Below are positions 24,924-34,854 of a stretch of 64,000 nucleotides of DNA, in pieces. How positions within the stretch are numbered: the first letter of the stretch is position 1; the number at the start of each line of letters is the position of its first letter. The position numbers and the translations under genes are program-made. The notes beneath the pieces were generated by a model, which was not told where the DNA came from, made no database searches, and was given only the letters and a program-made list of their open reading frames with translations. Source of the stretch: Anaerocolumna sp. (GTDB lineage Bacteria; Bacillota; Clostridia; Lachnospirales; Lachnospiraceae); assembly GCA_029256725.1 (NCBI GenBank), contig JAQSXJ010000005.1, positions 124,001 through 188,000 on the forward strand, written 5' to 3'.

Positions 24924-25859
24924 ATGATGCTATTAAATGCTGGTACGAATATTAATTTTCCGAATTTGGGAATCAAACTAAACGATGTTGGCTCATCTAT
25001 TAACTTATTTGGCTTTTCCATTGCATATTACGGTATTGCTATTGCAATTGGAATGGTGGTTGGGTATCTTGTAGCAGAATGGCAGGCGAAAAGAACTGGA
25101 CAAAATAAGGATTTATATCTGGATTTTGCTTTGTATGCAATAATTCTGTCTGTAATAGGTGCGAGAGTTTATTATGTAATATTCAACTGGAATGAGTACA
25201 AAGATGCCCCGCTTCAGGTGTTTAATATACGAAACGGCGGTCTTGCAATTTATGGTGGTATCATAACTGCTGTTATTACCGCACTTGTTTATACGAAAGT
25301 TAAGAAAGTATCTTTTGGACTTTTAGCAGATACTGCCGTTCTGGGACTTATAGCAGGACAGATCATTGGTAGATGGGGCAATTTTTTTAACAGGGAAGCA
25401 TTTGGTGAGTATTCGAATGGATTATTTGCCATGCAGCTTAATCTTAAGGATGTCAGCAGTGATTACACCATGTCTGTAGCGCAGTTGGCGCAAAAGTTTG
25501 CCGGTAAGGAACAAGCATACCAGAAAATATTGGAAATCCGAAACAATGCTGTTAATATAGAAGGTATCTCATATATTCAAGTTCAACCAACTTTTTTATA
25601 TGAATCTGTATGGAATCTAATCTTACTGATGATACTTATCGCTTATTCAAAACATAAGAAATTTGATGGTGAAATCTTACTTCTCTATTTCTTTGGTTAT
25701 GGATTGGGTCGTTTATGGATAGAAGGATATCGTACTGATCAGTTATTTCTTTTTAACACTCCTCTGGCTGTATCACAGTTGTTATCAGGAATCCTGGTAA
25801 TAGCTGCAGGAGTCATTATTATAGTTGAAAGACGTCGAAAAGCAAAGAAAACTGTATAA
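24924..25859 (+). CDS. lgt: Prolipoprotein diacylglyceryl transferase Lgt
   Basis: Membrane enzyme that attaches diacylglycerol to lipobox cysteines. It has 311 residues with about seven membrane helices. Family signatures are the RNGGLAIYGG segment (about residues 106-115) and GRWGNFFNREAFG (about 150-162). Two adjacent ATG codons (24924, 24927) are possible starts and the ribosome site is weak. The last gene before a strong terminator, it closes the def-to-lgt run. The window also encodes a likely lipoprotein substrate at 42717-43814. Confidence 0.95.
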   Translation: MMLLNAGTNINFPNLGIKLNDVGSSINLFGFSIAYYGIAIAIGMVVGYLVAEWQAKRTGQNKDLYLDFALYAIILSVIGARVYYVIFNWNEYKDAPLQVFNIRNGGLAIYGGIITAVITALVYTKVKKVSFGLLADTAVLGLIAGQIIGRWGNFFNREAFGEYSNGLFAMQLNLKDVSSDYTMSVAQLAQKFAGKEQAYQKILEIRNNAVNIEGISYIQVQPTFLYESVWNLILLMILIAYSKHKKFDGEILLLYFFGYGLGRLWIEGYRTDQLFLFNTPLAVSQLLSGILVIAAGVIIIVERRRKAKKTV

Positions 25860-25890
25860 AAATGCAATTTTATATCTGTAAATAGCTATT

Positions 25891-25924
25891 AGAGAATAGG
25901 ACGATTTTCCTATTCTCTTTTTTT
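25891..25924 (+). terminator. Intrinsic terminator after lgt
   Basis: AGAGAATAGG (25891-25900), loop, CCTATTCTCT (25909-25918), then a run of Ts to 25924. The ten-base perfect stem cleanly separates the lgt operon from the dcw cluster. Confidence 0.9.
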
Positions 25925-26049
25925 GCCTTTTTCAGAGCAAATCATGGTGCCTGAAATACTGGTTATACTAGATATTGTAGGTAATAAATTACATTACACA
26001 AAAATTCCAAAAAAAGTAAAATCTGGAAAGTAAAAATATTCAGAAATAC

Positions 26050-26078
26050 TTGCCATATGAGGAAAAGTGGTATAGAAT
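26050..26078 (+). promoter_or_regulatory. Promoter of the dcw cluster (Pmra)
   Basis: TTGCCA (26050-26055), 17 bases, TAGAAT (26073-26078). It is directly followed by the MraZ-box array and mraZ. Confidence 0.75.
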
Positions 26079-26088
26079 AGCCTTATAA

Positions 26089-26135
26089 GTGGTGCAAAGT
26101 GGTGGAAAGTGGTGCTAAGTGGTGGACGGGTGGTG
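26089..26135 (+). promoter_or_regulatory. MraZ-box array (five GTGGTG hexamers)
   Basis: GTGGTG occurs at 26089, 26099, 26109 and 26119, each exactly ten bases apart, and again at 26130, eleven bases on. A degenerate GTGGTA lies in the promoter spacer at 26067. Direct repeats of this type upstream of mraZ are the known binding site of MraZ itself, so the cluster is probably autoregulated. The last copy overlaps the mraZ ribosome site. Confidence 0.85.
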
Positions 26136-26141
26136 AGATTC

Positions 26142-26570
26142 ATGTTCATGGGAGAGTATAACCATACAATCGATACAAAAGGAAGAATTATAATGCCCTC
26201 CAAATTCAGAGATGAATTAGGAGATAATTTTGTAGTTACCCAAGGGTTAGATGGGTGTCTTTTTGTATATCCTAATGAAGAATGGATGAATTTCGTCAAC
26301 CAGCTAAAGAATCTTCCAGGTACTAAAGATGCCAGACAATTACAGCGATACTTTATGGCTGGAGCGGCTGATTGCGAAGTGGACAAGCAGGGCAGAGTAT
26401 TAATACCGGCTAAACTAAGAGAAACAGCAGCTCTTGAAAAAGATATTGTATTTGTCGGAGTGTTAAGTAAGATTGAAATCTGGTCCAAAGAGAGATGGGA
26501 TAGTAATAATAATTATGAAAATATGGATCAGGTAGCTGAGCATATGGCAGATTTCGGATTAAGTTTTTAA
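26142..26570 (+). CDS. mraZ: Transcriptional regulator MraZ
   Basis: Ring-forming AbrB-like DNA-binding protein at the head of dcw clusters. It has 142 residues from the ATG at 26142, chosen because [15 protein letters not shown] is the family's usual N-terminus; an upstream in-frame start would run through the MraZ boxes. It contains two SpoVT/AbrB-type repeats, each with a DxKGRxxxPxxxR motif: [13 protein letters not shown] (about 10-22) and [13 protein letters not shown] (about 82-94). rsmH follows after 17 bases. Confidence 0.96.
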   Translation: MFMGEYNHTIDTKGRIIMPSKFRDELGDNFVVTQGLDGCLFVYPNEEWMNFVNQLKNLPGTKDARQLQRYFMAGAADCEVDKQGRVLIPAKLRETAALEKDIVFVGVLSKIEIWSKERWDSNNNYENMDQVAEHMADFGLSF

Positions 26571-26587
26571 TATGGGAGATTTTAAAA

Positions 26588-27544
26588 ATGGATATGGAAA
26601 ATAAACAAATAGAATTTAAGCATATATCAGTATTGCTGCAAGAGACCATTGACATGTTAAACATCCGTGGAGACGGAATATATGTAGATGGAACTTTAGG
26701 CGGTGGGGGCCACTCCTATGAAATATGTAAAAGGCTTGAAAAGGGAGGCAGACTGATTGGTATCGATCAGGATGAAGCCGCTATACAAGCAGCCAGTTTG
26801 CGCCTTGAGAATTTTAAGGACAAAGTTACTATAATAAGAAGTAATTACGTCAATATGAAGAAGGTATTAGAAGAACAGGGAATCGATAAGGTAGACGGAA
26901 TTATGCTGGATCTTGGTGTATCCTCACATCAGCTTGATACAACCGCCAGAGGATTCTCCTATAAGGAAGACGCACCTTTGGATATGCGTATGGATACCAG
27001 AATGGATATCACAGCAAAAGATATCGTTAACGACTACAGTGAATTCGATTTGTATCGTATTATCAGAGACTACGGTGAAGATAAATTTGCAAAAAATATT
27101 GCAAAACATATTGTTAGGGTCAGAGAAGAGCAGCCTATTGAAACAACCGGTCAACTGACAGAAGCAATCAAAGCTGCAATTCCTGCAAAGCTTCGGGTTA
27201 ACGGACATCCTGGCAAAAAGACTTTTCAGGCTATCAGAATTGAGTTGAACAAAGAGCTTGAAGTATTAAGCAGTGCTCTTGAGGATATGATAAATCTGCT
27301 TAATGATAATGGAAGACTTTGCATTATCACTTTTCATTCCCTTGAGGATAGAATCGTGAAGTCATTTTTTAGAAACAAAGAAAACCCATGTACCTGTCCA
27401 CCCAGTTTTCCGGTGTGTGTATGCGGTAATAAAAGTCTTGGAAAGGTTGTAACGCGAAAAGCCTTATTACCTACAGAAGAAGAGATTTTAAATAACAAAA
27501 GATCAAAGAGCGCTAAACTCAGAGTGTTTGAGCGCCACATATAA
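26588..27544 (+). CDS. rsmH: 16S rRNA (cytosine-1402-N4)-methyltransferase RsmH
   Basis: SAM-dependent methyltransferase modifying 16S rRNA C1402, long known as MraW. It has 318 residues. The N-terminal [13 protein letters not shown] is followed by the SAM loop [10 protein letters not shown] (about 33-42). Further blocks are [26 protein letters not shown] and, near the C-terminus, [15 protein letters not shown]. It is the standard second gene of the dcw cluster. Confidence 0.97.
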   Translation: MDMENKQIEFKHISVLLQETIDMLNIRGDGIYVDGTLGGGGHSYEICKRLEKGGRLIGIDQDEAAIQAASLRLENFKDKVTIIRSNYVNMKKVLEEQGIDKVDGIMLDLGVSSHQLDTTARGFSYKEDAPLDMRMDTRMDITAKDIVNDYSEFDLYRIIRDYGEDKFAKNIAKHIVRVREEQPIETTGQLTEAIKAAIPAKLRVNGHPGKKTFQAIRIELNKELEVLSSALEDMINLLNDNGRLCIITFHSLEDRIVKSFFRNKENPCTCPPSFPVCVCGNKSLGKVVTRKALLPTEEEILNNKRSKSAKLRVFERHI

Positions 27545-27580
27545 AAGACAAAAGTGAAAGACATAAAAGGGGGAGAAAAT

Positions 27581-28102
27581 ATGGAGGAGAATAAGCGAAT
27601 GTATAACCGGCAAAACAGCTACTATGACGGAAATGCGGTCAGAAAACTGCAGTACGTGGCACAGCCGGATGACGACAGAGAAGAAACAAGAAACGTTCCT
27701 AATGTTAAGCCGAAACCGGCAGTTAGAAGAAGAACAAAACGTAAGCCGGCTATGAATTTGTTTTCTGTACTTTTTCTGACAGCAGCAATCGGAATAACCG
27801 TTTATTCCTGTATTGGTTACCTGAATGTTCAGACACAGATAACTAAGAAGCATAATGAAATTGCTGTTCTTGAGCGCGACCTTGCTAAAATGCAGAATGA
27901 TAATGATGCTAATCTGGCAAAAATTGATACTTCCATTGATTTGAAGTATATATACGAGTATGCTACCAGCAAGTTGGGCATGGTCTATCCAGATGATAAT
28001 CAGGTTATATTGTATGAGAGTAATGTCAGTGACTATGTTAAACAATACAAAGACATACCGGAGGCAGAAGACAATTCCTTATTGGGCAAGCTGAAGAAGT
28101 AA
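27581..28102 (+). CDS. ftsL: FtsL-like cell division protein
   Basis: 173-residue bitopic membrane protein from the ATG at 27581 (GGGGGAG site). A basic cytoplasmic N-terminus (about 1-60, KPAVRRRTKRKP) is followed by one membrane helix (about 67-87) and then a coiled-coil-rich outer domain with regularly spaced Leu/Ile (about 90-130). Sequence is poorly conserved, as normal for FtsL/DivIC. Identification rests on topology and on position between rsmH and the class B PBP gene. Confidence 0.8.
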   Translation: MEENKRMYNRQNSYYDGNAVRKLQYVAQPDDDREETRNVPNVKPKPAVRRRTKRKPAMNLFSVLFLTAAIGITVYSCIGYLNVQTQITKKHNEIAVLERDLAKMQNDNDANLAKIDTSIDLKYIYEYATSKLGMVYPDDNQVILYESNVSDYVKQYKDIPEAEDNSLLGKLKK

Positions 28103-28192
28103 AAATAGCGACCCAGTGTGAAAGTTTAGTGTATTTCACATTTCTTATATAGGAAGTATTACGGACTTTACGTGATACCAACAGGAGTAAAT

Positions 28193-29971
28193 ATGGCTAA
28201 TCAAGGAATGAAACAAAGAAGAATAAAAAAGATTAAGAAGTTTACCAATCGTATGAGCAGCAGATTACTGTTTGTATTTTCAATTGTACTTATATTTATG
28301 ACAGTACTTATAGGACGAATCGTTTATTTAAATCATACAGACGGAGTACGTTATGAAAAGAAAGTTCTGTCACAGCAGACGTATACAAGTACTTCGATAC
28401 CTTACCAGAGAGGAAGCATACTCGATCGTAACGGTACTGTATTAGCTTATAGTGAGAAAGTTTATAATGTTATTTTAGATGTTTATTATGCTTTATCGGA
28501 GAAAGAATATGCGGAGCCGACGAAAAAGGCACTTATTAATTCCTTTAAAGGAATAACGGAAGAACAAATTAATAAGCTTTATAATGAAAAGAAGACCAGC
28601 AGATACAGTATAATGATAAAGAGTATATCTTACGAGGATATGGAGAAATTCCAAGAGCTGGCGAAAGCAGATAAAAATATACAGGGAGTCTGGTTTGAAG
28701 AAGATTATAAGCGCAGATATCCTTATGAAACCTTAGCATCAAGTGTTTTGGGATTTACAACAAGTGATAATAATGGTAATTGGGGTATTGAGCAGTATTA
28801 TAATGATACCTTAAACGGTACTAATGGTATTGAATTCGGTTATATGGATTCTGAACTGAAATTAGAAAAGAATGTAAAACCTTCCATTAACGGTAATACC
28901 GTAGTATCAACCATAGATGCCAATGTACAGAGAATTGTTCAAGATCATATAAAAGCGTATATAACAGAATATGATCCGGATAATATGGGAGTCATTGTAA
29001 TGAATCCCAATAACGGTGAAATTCTAGCTATGGCTTCCAACGAAGAGTATAATTTAAATAAACCTACAGATCTTACACCTTTCTTTACAAAAGATGAAAT
29101 AAAGGGTATGACTGAAAAAGAAAAAATGACTTTTTTAAATAACTTATGGAGAAATTATACGATTAGTAATTCGATAGAACCTGGTTCGACTTTTAAGCCT
29201 TTTACTATAGCTGCTGCACTGGAAGAAAATTTGATAAAACCTAGCGATACTTTTTATTGTGATGGTGGCGAAAATATAATGGGAACTTTTGTTGGTTGTT
29301 CTAAGAAAACAGGGCATGGAGAGATTACATTAACTCAAGCGCTTATGGTATCCTGTAATGATGCGTTAATGCAGATAGTAGAAAAAGAAGGTGCAAAATT
29401 ATTTACAAGCTATCAGAAATATTTTGGATTTGGTGGAAGAACAGGAATAGATCTTCCAGGTGAAGAATCAGGAATTCTTTTTGCAAATGATAAATTATCC
29501 AAGCTTGACCTTGCTATCAGCAGTTTTGGACAGACTTTTAATGTAACTATGATACAGATGGCAGCAGGTTATTCCTCATTGGTTAATGGCGGATATTACT
29601 ACGAACCTCATATAGTGAAAGAAGTATTAAACTCTGGTGGTAGTGTCGTATCGACTAATGACAAAAAGCTTGCAAAGTTATCTGTTTCCAGCACGACATC
29701 TGACTTCTTAAAGGAAGCATTGTTTAAGACCGTAGATGAAGGAACAGCTCATGGTGCAAAGGTAGCTGGTTATGAAATAGGAGGCAAAACTGGCACAGCT
29801 CAGACTTTACCTAGAGCTGCTGAAGAAAAACTTTTATCATTTATTGGAAGTGTTCCTGCAAAAGACCCCCAATTGGTTGTTTATGTTGTTATACATAATC
29901 CCAAAAAAATAGATAAGAAATTGCAAAGCAGTGCATTAGCAACAACACGGGAAAAAGTACTGATGCCGTAA
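28193..29971 (+). CDS. Class B penicillin-binding protein (FtsI/PBP2B type), reading frame lost near the 3' end
   Basis: Septal transpeptidase candidate. It has 592 residues from the ATG at 28193 (AGGAG site). It has a membrane helix at about 25-45, a dimerisation domain with RGSILDRNG, then transpeptidase motifs: SxxK in EPGSTFKPF, SCN in VSCNDALMQI, and KTG in GGKTGTAQTLPR. The stop at 29969-29971 cuts the protein soon after NPKKIDKK. The next 88 codons in another frame, to TAA at 30232-30234, encode an acidic Asn/Gly/Glu-rich tail. Adding one A in the GAAAAAG run at about 29951-29957 joins them. Either the gene has lost its tail or a base is missing in the assembly. The catalytic domain is complete. 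Confidence 0.88.
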   Translation: MANQGMKQRRIKKIKKFTNRMSSRLLFVFSIVLIFMTVLIGRIVYLNHTDGVRYEKKVLSQQTYTSTSIPYQRGSILDRNGTVLAYSEKVYNVILDVYYALSEKEYAEPTKKALINSFKGITEEQINKLYNEKKTSRYSIMIKSISYEDMEKFQELAKADKNIQGVWFEEDYKRRYPYETLASSVLGFTTSDNNGNWGIEQYYNDTLNGTNGIEFGYMDSELKLEKNVKPSINGNTVVSTIDANVQRIVQDHIKAYITEYDPDNMGVIVMNPNNGEILAMASNEEYNLNKPTDLTPFFTKDEIKGMTEKEKMTFLNNLWRNYTISNSIEPGSTFKPFTIAAALEENLIKPSDTFYCDGGENIMGTFVGCSKKTGHGEITLTQALMVSCNDALMQIVEKEGAKLFTSYQKYFGFGGRTGIDLPGEESGILFANDKLSKLDLAISSFGQTFNVTMIQMAAGYSSLVNGGYYYEPHIVKEVLNSGGSVVSTNDKKLAKLSVSSTTSDFLKEALFKTVDEGTAHGAKVAGYEIGGKTGTAQTLPRAAEEKLLSFIGSVPAKDPQLVVYVVIHNPKKIDKKLQSSALATTREKVLMP

Positions 29972-30234
29972 ACACAGAAAACGCTGGGAATGCTGAAAAA
30001 ACTGATAACAGCTCCAATCAGGAAAACGATCAGGAAACTACTGCCCAGGGTAATGAAACACAAGACAATGCCCAGGATGACGAGCAAGGGACTGAAGATG
30101 GATTTCCTTTTGAAGATAATATAGATCCGCTGCCAAATGCAATAGGTGATAACACTGGAGATAAAACAACTGGGGCTGGTGATGATTCAGAAGACAATAA
30201 TTCAGAGGAAAATTCGCCCGGAGGCAATGAATAA
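29958..30234 (+). pseudogene. Orphaned acidic C-terminal tail of the upstream PBP
   Basis: Open frame reading TDAVNTENAGNAEKTD onward for about 88 codons, rich in Asp, Glu, Asn, Gly and Thr, ending NSPGGNE and a TAA. It has no ribosome site or start codon at its beginning. It makes sense only as a continuation of the PBP at 28193. Acidic low-complexity tails are common on these proteins in Lachnospiraceae (my recollection, not checked). Confidence 0.6.
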
Positions 30235-30368
30235 AGAAATTCGTTAAGCTTTAGGATGATTGCTTCAATATTATATACATAGACAACTTTAATCACATTG
30301 CTATTATTATACATAACCTATAAAGGATTGTCATAAAATGAAACAATCATATAAATGAGGCATCCTTT

Positions 30369-32318
30369 ATGGCAAGAAATAAAACCTTTAACCGCAGGAA
30401 TGTATTTATCGTAGTTGCGGTAATTGTAATTGCAGCTACACTCCTAACAGTAAGACTGGCATATTTAATGATTGCCAAATCAGCGGATTATGCTGAAAGA
30501 GCTCAGAAGCTTCATGAGAGAGAAAGAGCTATTAAAGCAGAAAGAGGAATAATTTATGACAGGAACGGTATTATTTTAGCAGATAATAAGCCTGTCAGTA
30601 CCATATCCGTAATACATAGCCAGATTAAAGAACCTGAAAAGGTAATTAAATTTCTCTCTGAGACCTTAGGTCTAAGTGAAGCCTATGTTCGTAAGAGAGT
30701 GGAGAAGAATTCTTCTATTGAAAGAATTAAATCCAATGTAGATAAAACTATAGCAGATACAATCAGAGAATATGATTTAGAAGGCGTTATGGTTGATGAA
30801 GATTACAAAAGATATTACCCCTATGGTGATTTAGCTTCTAAGGTAATAGGCTTTACAGGCGGAGATAATCAAGGAATTATTGGTCTGGAAGTCGAGTATG
30901 ATGATTATTTAAAAGGTATCGATGGTACCATACTAACTCTTACAACAGCATACGGAGTTGAGATAGATAACGCGGCAGAGGACAGAATTGAACCTGTTGG
31001 CGGAAAAGATCTGTATACCAGTATCGATGTTAATATACAAAAGTATGCCGAGCAGGCAGCTATGAAAGTATTGGAAGCCAAAAATGCAAATAATGTTAAG
31101 ATGATTCTAATGAATCCGCAAAATGGCGAGATATACGCCTGCGTTAATGTACCGGAGTTTGATCTTAATGATCCTTATACTTTGACAGAATCTGCATTGA
31201 ATGGCTTAGATGTTTCTACTTTAACAGATAAACAGAAAAATGACCTTCTTAATAATATGTGGAGAAATGCAAGTATTAGTGACACCTATGAACCTGGTTC
31301 AACATTTAAAGTTGTTACAGCAACAGCAGCATTAGAAGAGAAGGTTGTAAAACTGACAGATAGATTTCACTGCCCGGGATTTAAAATAGTGGAAGACCGC
31401 AGAATCCGCTGCCACAAGGCTGGCGGACATGGCAGTGAAGATTTTATAGATGGTATCAAGAACTCCTGTAACCCTGTCTTTATGGAAATTGGGGCAAGGG
31501 TAGGAGTAACTAATATGTATAAGTATTTTGATAGATTGGGACTGTTTCGTAAAACAGGTGTGGACCTTCCCGGTGAAGCAAAGTCTATTATGCATAAACC
31601 GGATAATGTTGGTGCGGTAGAACTGGCTACCATTTCCTTTGGACAGTCATTTCAGATAACGCCCTTACAGCTTTTAGTAGCTGCCAGCGCTATCGTAAAT
31701 GGAGGGAAAATTGTAACGCCCCATTTCGGTGTAGAAGTCAAAGGGAAAGATGGAACGGTAGTAAAGACTCTGAAATATGAGGAACAGGAAAATGCTGTCT
31801 CGAAAGAAACCTCTGATTTAATGAAGCAACTTCTTGAAACAGTTGTATCTGATGGTACCGGCAACCGTGCTTACCTGGCAGGTTATCACATTGGTGGAAA
31901 AACTGCAACCTCTGAGAAATTACCAAGAAGCAGCAACAAATACATATCATCATTTCTTGGCTTTGCTCCTGCCGATAATCCGCAGATCATCGGTATTGTT
32001 CTAATAGATGAACCGGAAGGTATATATTATGGCGGAACTATAGCAGCTCCGGTTATAGCGGAAGTATATGAAAATGCACTTCCCTACCTTGGTATCGAAC
32101 CTGTATATACAGAGGAGGAAATCAAGGAGAATAATATTGGAACAATGATAATGCCGGAATTGACCGGGTTATCAAAAGCAGAGGTGAAGAAGCTTTTAAA
32201 AGACTATACTTTTAAGGAAGTATATTATGATGGTGAGGGAGAAAAGGTAAAAAGCCAATTTCCATTAAAAGGTGAAGAGATTAATAACAACAGCAACTTG
32301 ATTCTGTATATGGAATAG
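30369..32318 (+). CDS. spoVD: Class B penicillin-binding protein with PASTA domain, SpoVD-like
   Basis: 649 residues. There is an N-terminal membrane helix (about 12-32), a dimerisation domain (AERGIIYDRNG near residue 58), then transpeptidase motifs: SxxK in EPGSTFKVV, SCN in NSCNPVFMEI, and KTA in GGKTATSEKLPR, where most PBPs have KTG. One C-terminal PASTA domain spans about 595-649. The PASTA domain and its place beside a second class B PBP match SpoVD, the spore-cortex transpeptidase. A vegetative PBP2 role cannot be excluded. Confidence 0.88.
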   Translation: MARNKTFNRRNVFIVVAVIVIAATLLTVRLAYLMIAKSADYAERAQKLHERERAIKAERGIIYDRNGIILADNKPVSTISVIHSQIKEPEKVIKFLSETLGLSEAYVRKRVEKNSSIERIKSNVDKTIADTIREYDLEGVMVDEDYKRYYPYGDLASKVIGFTGGDNQGIIGLEVEYDDYLKGIDGTILTLTTAYGVEIDNAAEDRIEPVGGKDLYTSIDVNIQKYAEQAAMKVLEAKNANNVKMILMNPQNGEIYACVNVPEFDLNDPYTLTESALNGLDVSTLTDKQKNDLLNNMWRNASISDTYEPGSTFKVVTATAALEEKVVKLTDRFHCPGFKIVEDRRIRCHKAGGHGSEDFIDGIKNSCNPVFMEIGARVGVTNMYKYFDRLGLFRKTGVDLPGEAKSIMHKPDNVGAVELATISFGQSFQITPLQLLVAASAIVNGGKIVTPHFGVEVKGKDGTVVKTLKYEEQENAVSKETSDLMKQLLETVVSDGTGNRAYLAGYHIGGKTATSEKLPRSSNKYISSFLGFAPADNPQIIGIVLIDEPEGIYYGGTIAAPVIAEVYENALPYLGIEPVYTEEEIKENNIGTMIMPELTGLSKAEVKKLLKDYTFKEVYYDGEGEKVKSQFPLKGEEINNNSNLILYME

Positions 32319-32441
32319 CTTATAATAATCCGTGGTCGTACAAAGGAGTAACTACATAATTTGAAAGCTGCTTAGAATGAGTTCTATTCAATTTGTGTAT
32401 AAGAATAAGAGTAATAGGCCATTGTACGGAGGAAACAAGAA

Positions 32442-33410
32442 ATGGATTCTAGGCAAGTAATGCCCGTTGTAATAGCTTTTGTTATTAGCTTAACTTTATG
32501 CCCTATAATCATTCCATTTCTAAAGAGGCTTAAATGGGGGCAATATGTTAGAAACAACGGTCCCAAAAGCCATCTGCGCAAAACAGGTACACCCACAATG
32601 GGCGGTATAGTTATCTTACTTGGTATAGTCTTAACCTCAGTCATATACCTTAAGGATAATAAAGACATTATACCGGTTTTGTTTGCTACAGTGGGCTTTG
32701 GCTTAATCGGATTTCTGGATGACTATCTGAAGATTGTTATGAAAAGATCAATGGGACTTAAGGTTTGGCAGAAATTATTAGGACAGATACTGGTAACAAT
32801 AATTTTTGTGATTTATTTCACATATTATACGGAGGTAGGAACTTCTGTATTAATCCCCTTTTCAGGAGGTTTTGAAGAAGGGTATTATCTGGAAACCGGC
32901 ATATGTTTTGTTCCAATGATGATCTTTATTATGATTGGAACTGTAAATGGAGCTAACTTTACTGACGGACTGGATGGTCTGGCGGCTAGTGTTACACTGC
33001 AGATAACTACATTTTTCTCTGTTGCAGCGATTGTGGTAGGCAGCAGCATATCACCAATAACAAATGCAGCAGCAGGCAGTCTGTTAGGGTTTCTGGTTTT
33101 TAACATATATCCTGCAAGGGTATTTATGGGAGATACCGGTTCTTTAGCATTAGGCGGTTTTGTAGCTGCTTCAGCATTTATGCTGAAAATGCCATTATTT
33201 CTGATAATAGTAGGTTTAATTTATCTCATTGAGGTAATTTCAGTAATATTACAAATAGTATACTTTAGGATTACAGGGGGAAAGAGAATATTTCGTATGG
33301 CTCCTATTCACCATCATTTTGAACTTTGCGGTTGGTCAGAAATGAAAGTAGTATCTGTATTCTCTATAGCAACTGCCCTTTGCTGTATTATTGCTCTGCT
33401 TGGTATCTGA
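32442..33410 (+). CDS. mraY: Phospho-N-acetylmuramoyl-pentapeptide-transferase MraY
   Basis: Polytopic membrane enzyme making lipid I from UDP-MurNAc-pentapeptide and undecaprenyl phosphate. It has 322 residues and about ten membrane helices. Motifs are SHLRKTGTPTMGG (about 44-56), GFLDDYLK, NGANFTDGLDGLA with catalytic aspartates (about 169-181) and the C-terminal APIHHHFELCG. A GGAGG site precedes ATG. It is ordinary and intact. Confidence 0.97.
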   Translation: MDSRQVMPVVIAFVISLTLCPIIIPFLKRLKWGQYVRNNGPKSHLRKTGTPTMGGIVILLGIVLTSVIYLKDNKDIIPVLFATVGFGLIGFLDDYLKIVMKRSMGLKVWQKLLGQILVTIIFVIYFTYYTEVGTSVLIPFSGGFEEGYYLETGICFVPMMIFIMIGTVNGANFTDGLDGLAASVTLQITTFFSVAAIVVGSSISPITNAAAGSLLGFLVFNIYPARVFMGDTGSLALGGFVAASAFMLKMPLFLIIVGLIYLIEVISVILQIVYFRITGGKRIFRMAPIHHHFELCGWSEMKVVSVFSIATALCCIIALLGI

Positions 33411-33474
33411 TACGGCCAAAGAAAACATAAGGTGAAAACCGGATTACAACAGCAAGAAAGAAGGATATATTAAG

Positions 33475-34830
33475 ATGAAACTGGATAATAGAACCGTATT
33501 GGTGTTTGGGACCGGATTAAGCGGTATTTCAGCCATTCGTTTCCTAGAAGGAATTACGGATAAGGTAATTGTTTATGATACCAACGTAAGCCTGGATATA
33601 GAGGCTATCAGAGAAAAGCTTACTGCTTCTTTTGCCGGAGAAATTGTATTAGGGGAATTGACAAATGAATATTTGGAGGCCGTTGAGTTGGTTATTCTCA
33701 GCCCTGGCGTCCCTATAGACCTTCCTGTCGTAAATAGAATCAGGGAGAAGAATATCCCAATCTGGGGTGAAATAGAGCTGGCATATTATAAAGCCAAAGG
33801 AAAAGTAGCTGCTATAACCGGAACCAACGGTAAGACGACGACTACCTCTCTGGTGGGTGATATTATGAAGGCATATTTTAAAGAAGTATTTGTTGTCGGT
33901 AATATTGGCATACCATATACAGATATAGTCAGTAAGACCTCAGAGGATTCTGTTACCGTAATTGAAATGAGCAGCTTTCAGTTGGAAACTATCATAGATT
34001 TTAAACCTCAAGTCAGTGCAATTCTTAATATAACGCCGGATCATCTAAACCGCCATCATACCATGGAGAACTATATTGCTGCCAAGTTAAATATAGCAAA
34101 AAATCAAGGACTTGAAGAGGTATGCGTACTAAATTATGAAGATGAGGTCTTAAGGGAAGCAGGTAAAGAATTAAAGACAAACGTTATGTATTTCAGTAGT
34201 CTTAGAAAGTTAGAGAAGGGAATATATCTGGAAGGTGACAATATAATGTACAGTGACGGAAATAATACAGTAACTGTCGTTGACGTTACCCAAATGAATA
34301 TTTTTGGAAGACATAATTATGAAAACACTATGGCTGGAATAGGCATTGCTTTGTCCCTTAATGTTCCTGTAGAGGTCATTAATAAAGCAGTCAGAGACTT
34401 TGTTGCGGTGGAGCACCGTATTGAATTCGTTACTACCAAAAATGGTGTGAAATACTATAATGATTCTAAAGGAACCAATCCGGATGCTTCCATTAAAGCT
34501 ATCGAATCAATGCCTGCACCGACTTGTCTTATAGCAGGCGGATATGACAAGGGTTCGGAATATGATGAGTGGATGGAAGCTTTTAAAGGTAAGATAAAAG
34601 CTTTGGTGCTGATAGGTCAGACAAAAGATAAAATTGCAGAAACAGCCAGAACTCATGGCTTTCATGATATTTATATATCAGATACTTTACAAGAAGCTGT
34701 GGAAATCTGCCACAGACTCTCCCAGGAAGGGGATTGTGTACTTCTGTCTCCAGCCTGTGCGAGTTGGGATATGTTCCCCAATTATGAAGAAAGAGGCCGT
34801 CTCTTTAAAGAATACGTAAGAAATTTATAA
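33475..34830 (+). CDS. murD: UDP-N-acetylmuramoylalanine--D-glutamate ligase MurD
   Basis: Cytoplasmic Mur ligase adding D-glutamate. It has 451 residues. There is an N-terminal Rossmann fold with VFGTGLSGISA, a P-loop GTNGKTTTTS (about 118-127), the NITPDHLNRH block and a C-terminal domain with NDSKGTNPDAS and SPACASWDMF. It is followed by the ftsW/spoVE gene after 24 bases, matching dcw order. Confidence 0.97.
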   Translation: MKLDNRTVLVFGTGLSGISAIRFLEGITDKVIVYDTNVSLDIEAIREKLTASFAGEIVLGELTNEYLEAVELVILSPGVPIDLPVVNRIREKNIPIWGEIELAYYKAKGKVAAITGTNGKTTTTSLVGDIMKAYFKEVFVVGNIGIPYTDIVSKTSEDSVTVIEMSSFQLETIIDFKPQVSAILNITPDHLNRHHTMENYIAAKLNIAKNQGLEEVCVLNYEDEVLREAGKELKTNVMYFSSLRKLEKGIYLEGDNIMYSDGNNTVTVVDVTQMNIFGRHNYENTMAGIGIALSLNVPVEVINKAVRDFVAVEHRIEFVTTKNGVKYYNDSKGTNPDASIKAIESMPAPTCLIAGGYDKGSEYDEWMEAFKGKIKALVLIGQTKDKIAETARTHGFHDIYISDTLQEAVEICHRLSQEGDCVLLSPACASWDMFPNYEERGRLFKEYVRNL

Positions 34831-34854
34831 GACAAGAATCAAAGTGAGGTCTGC

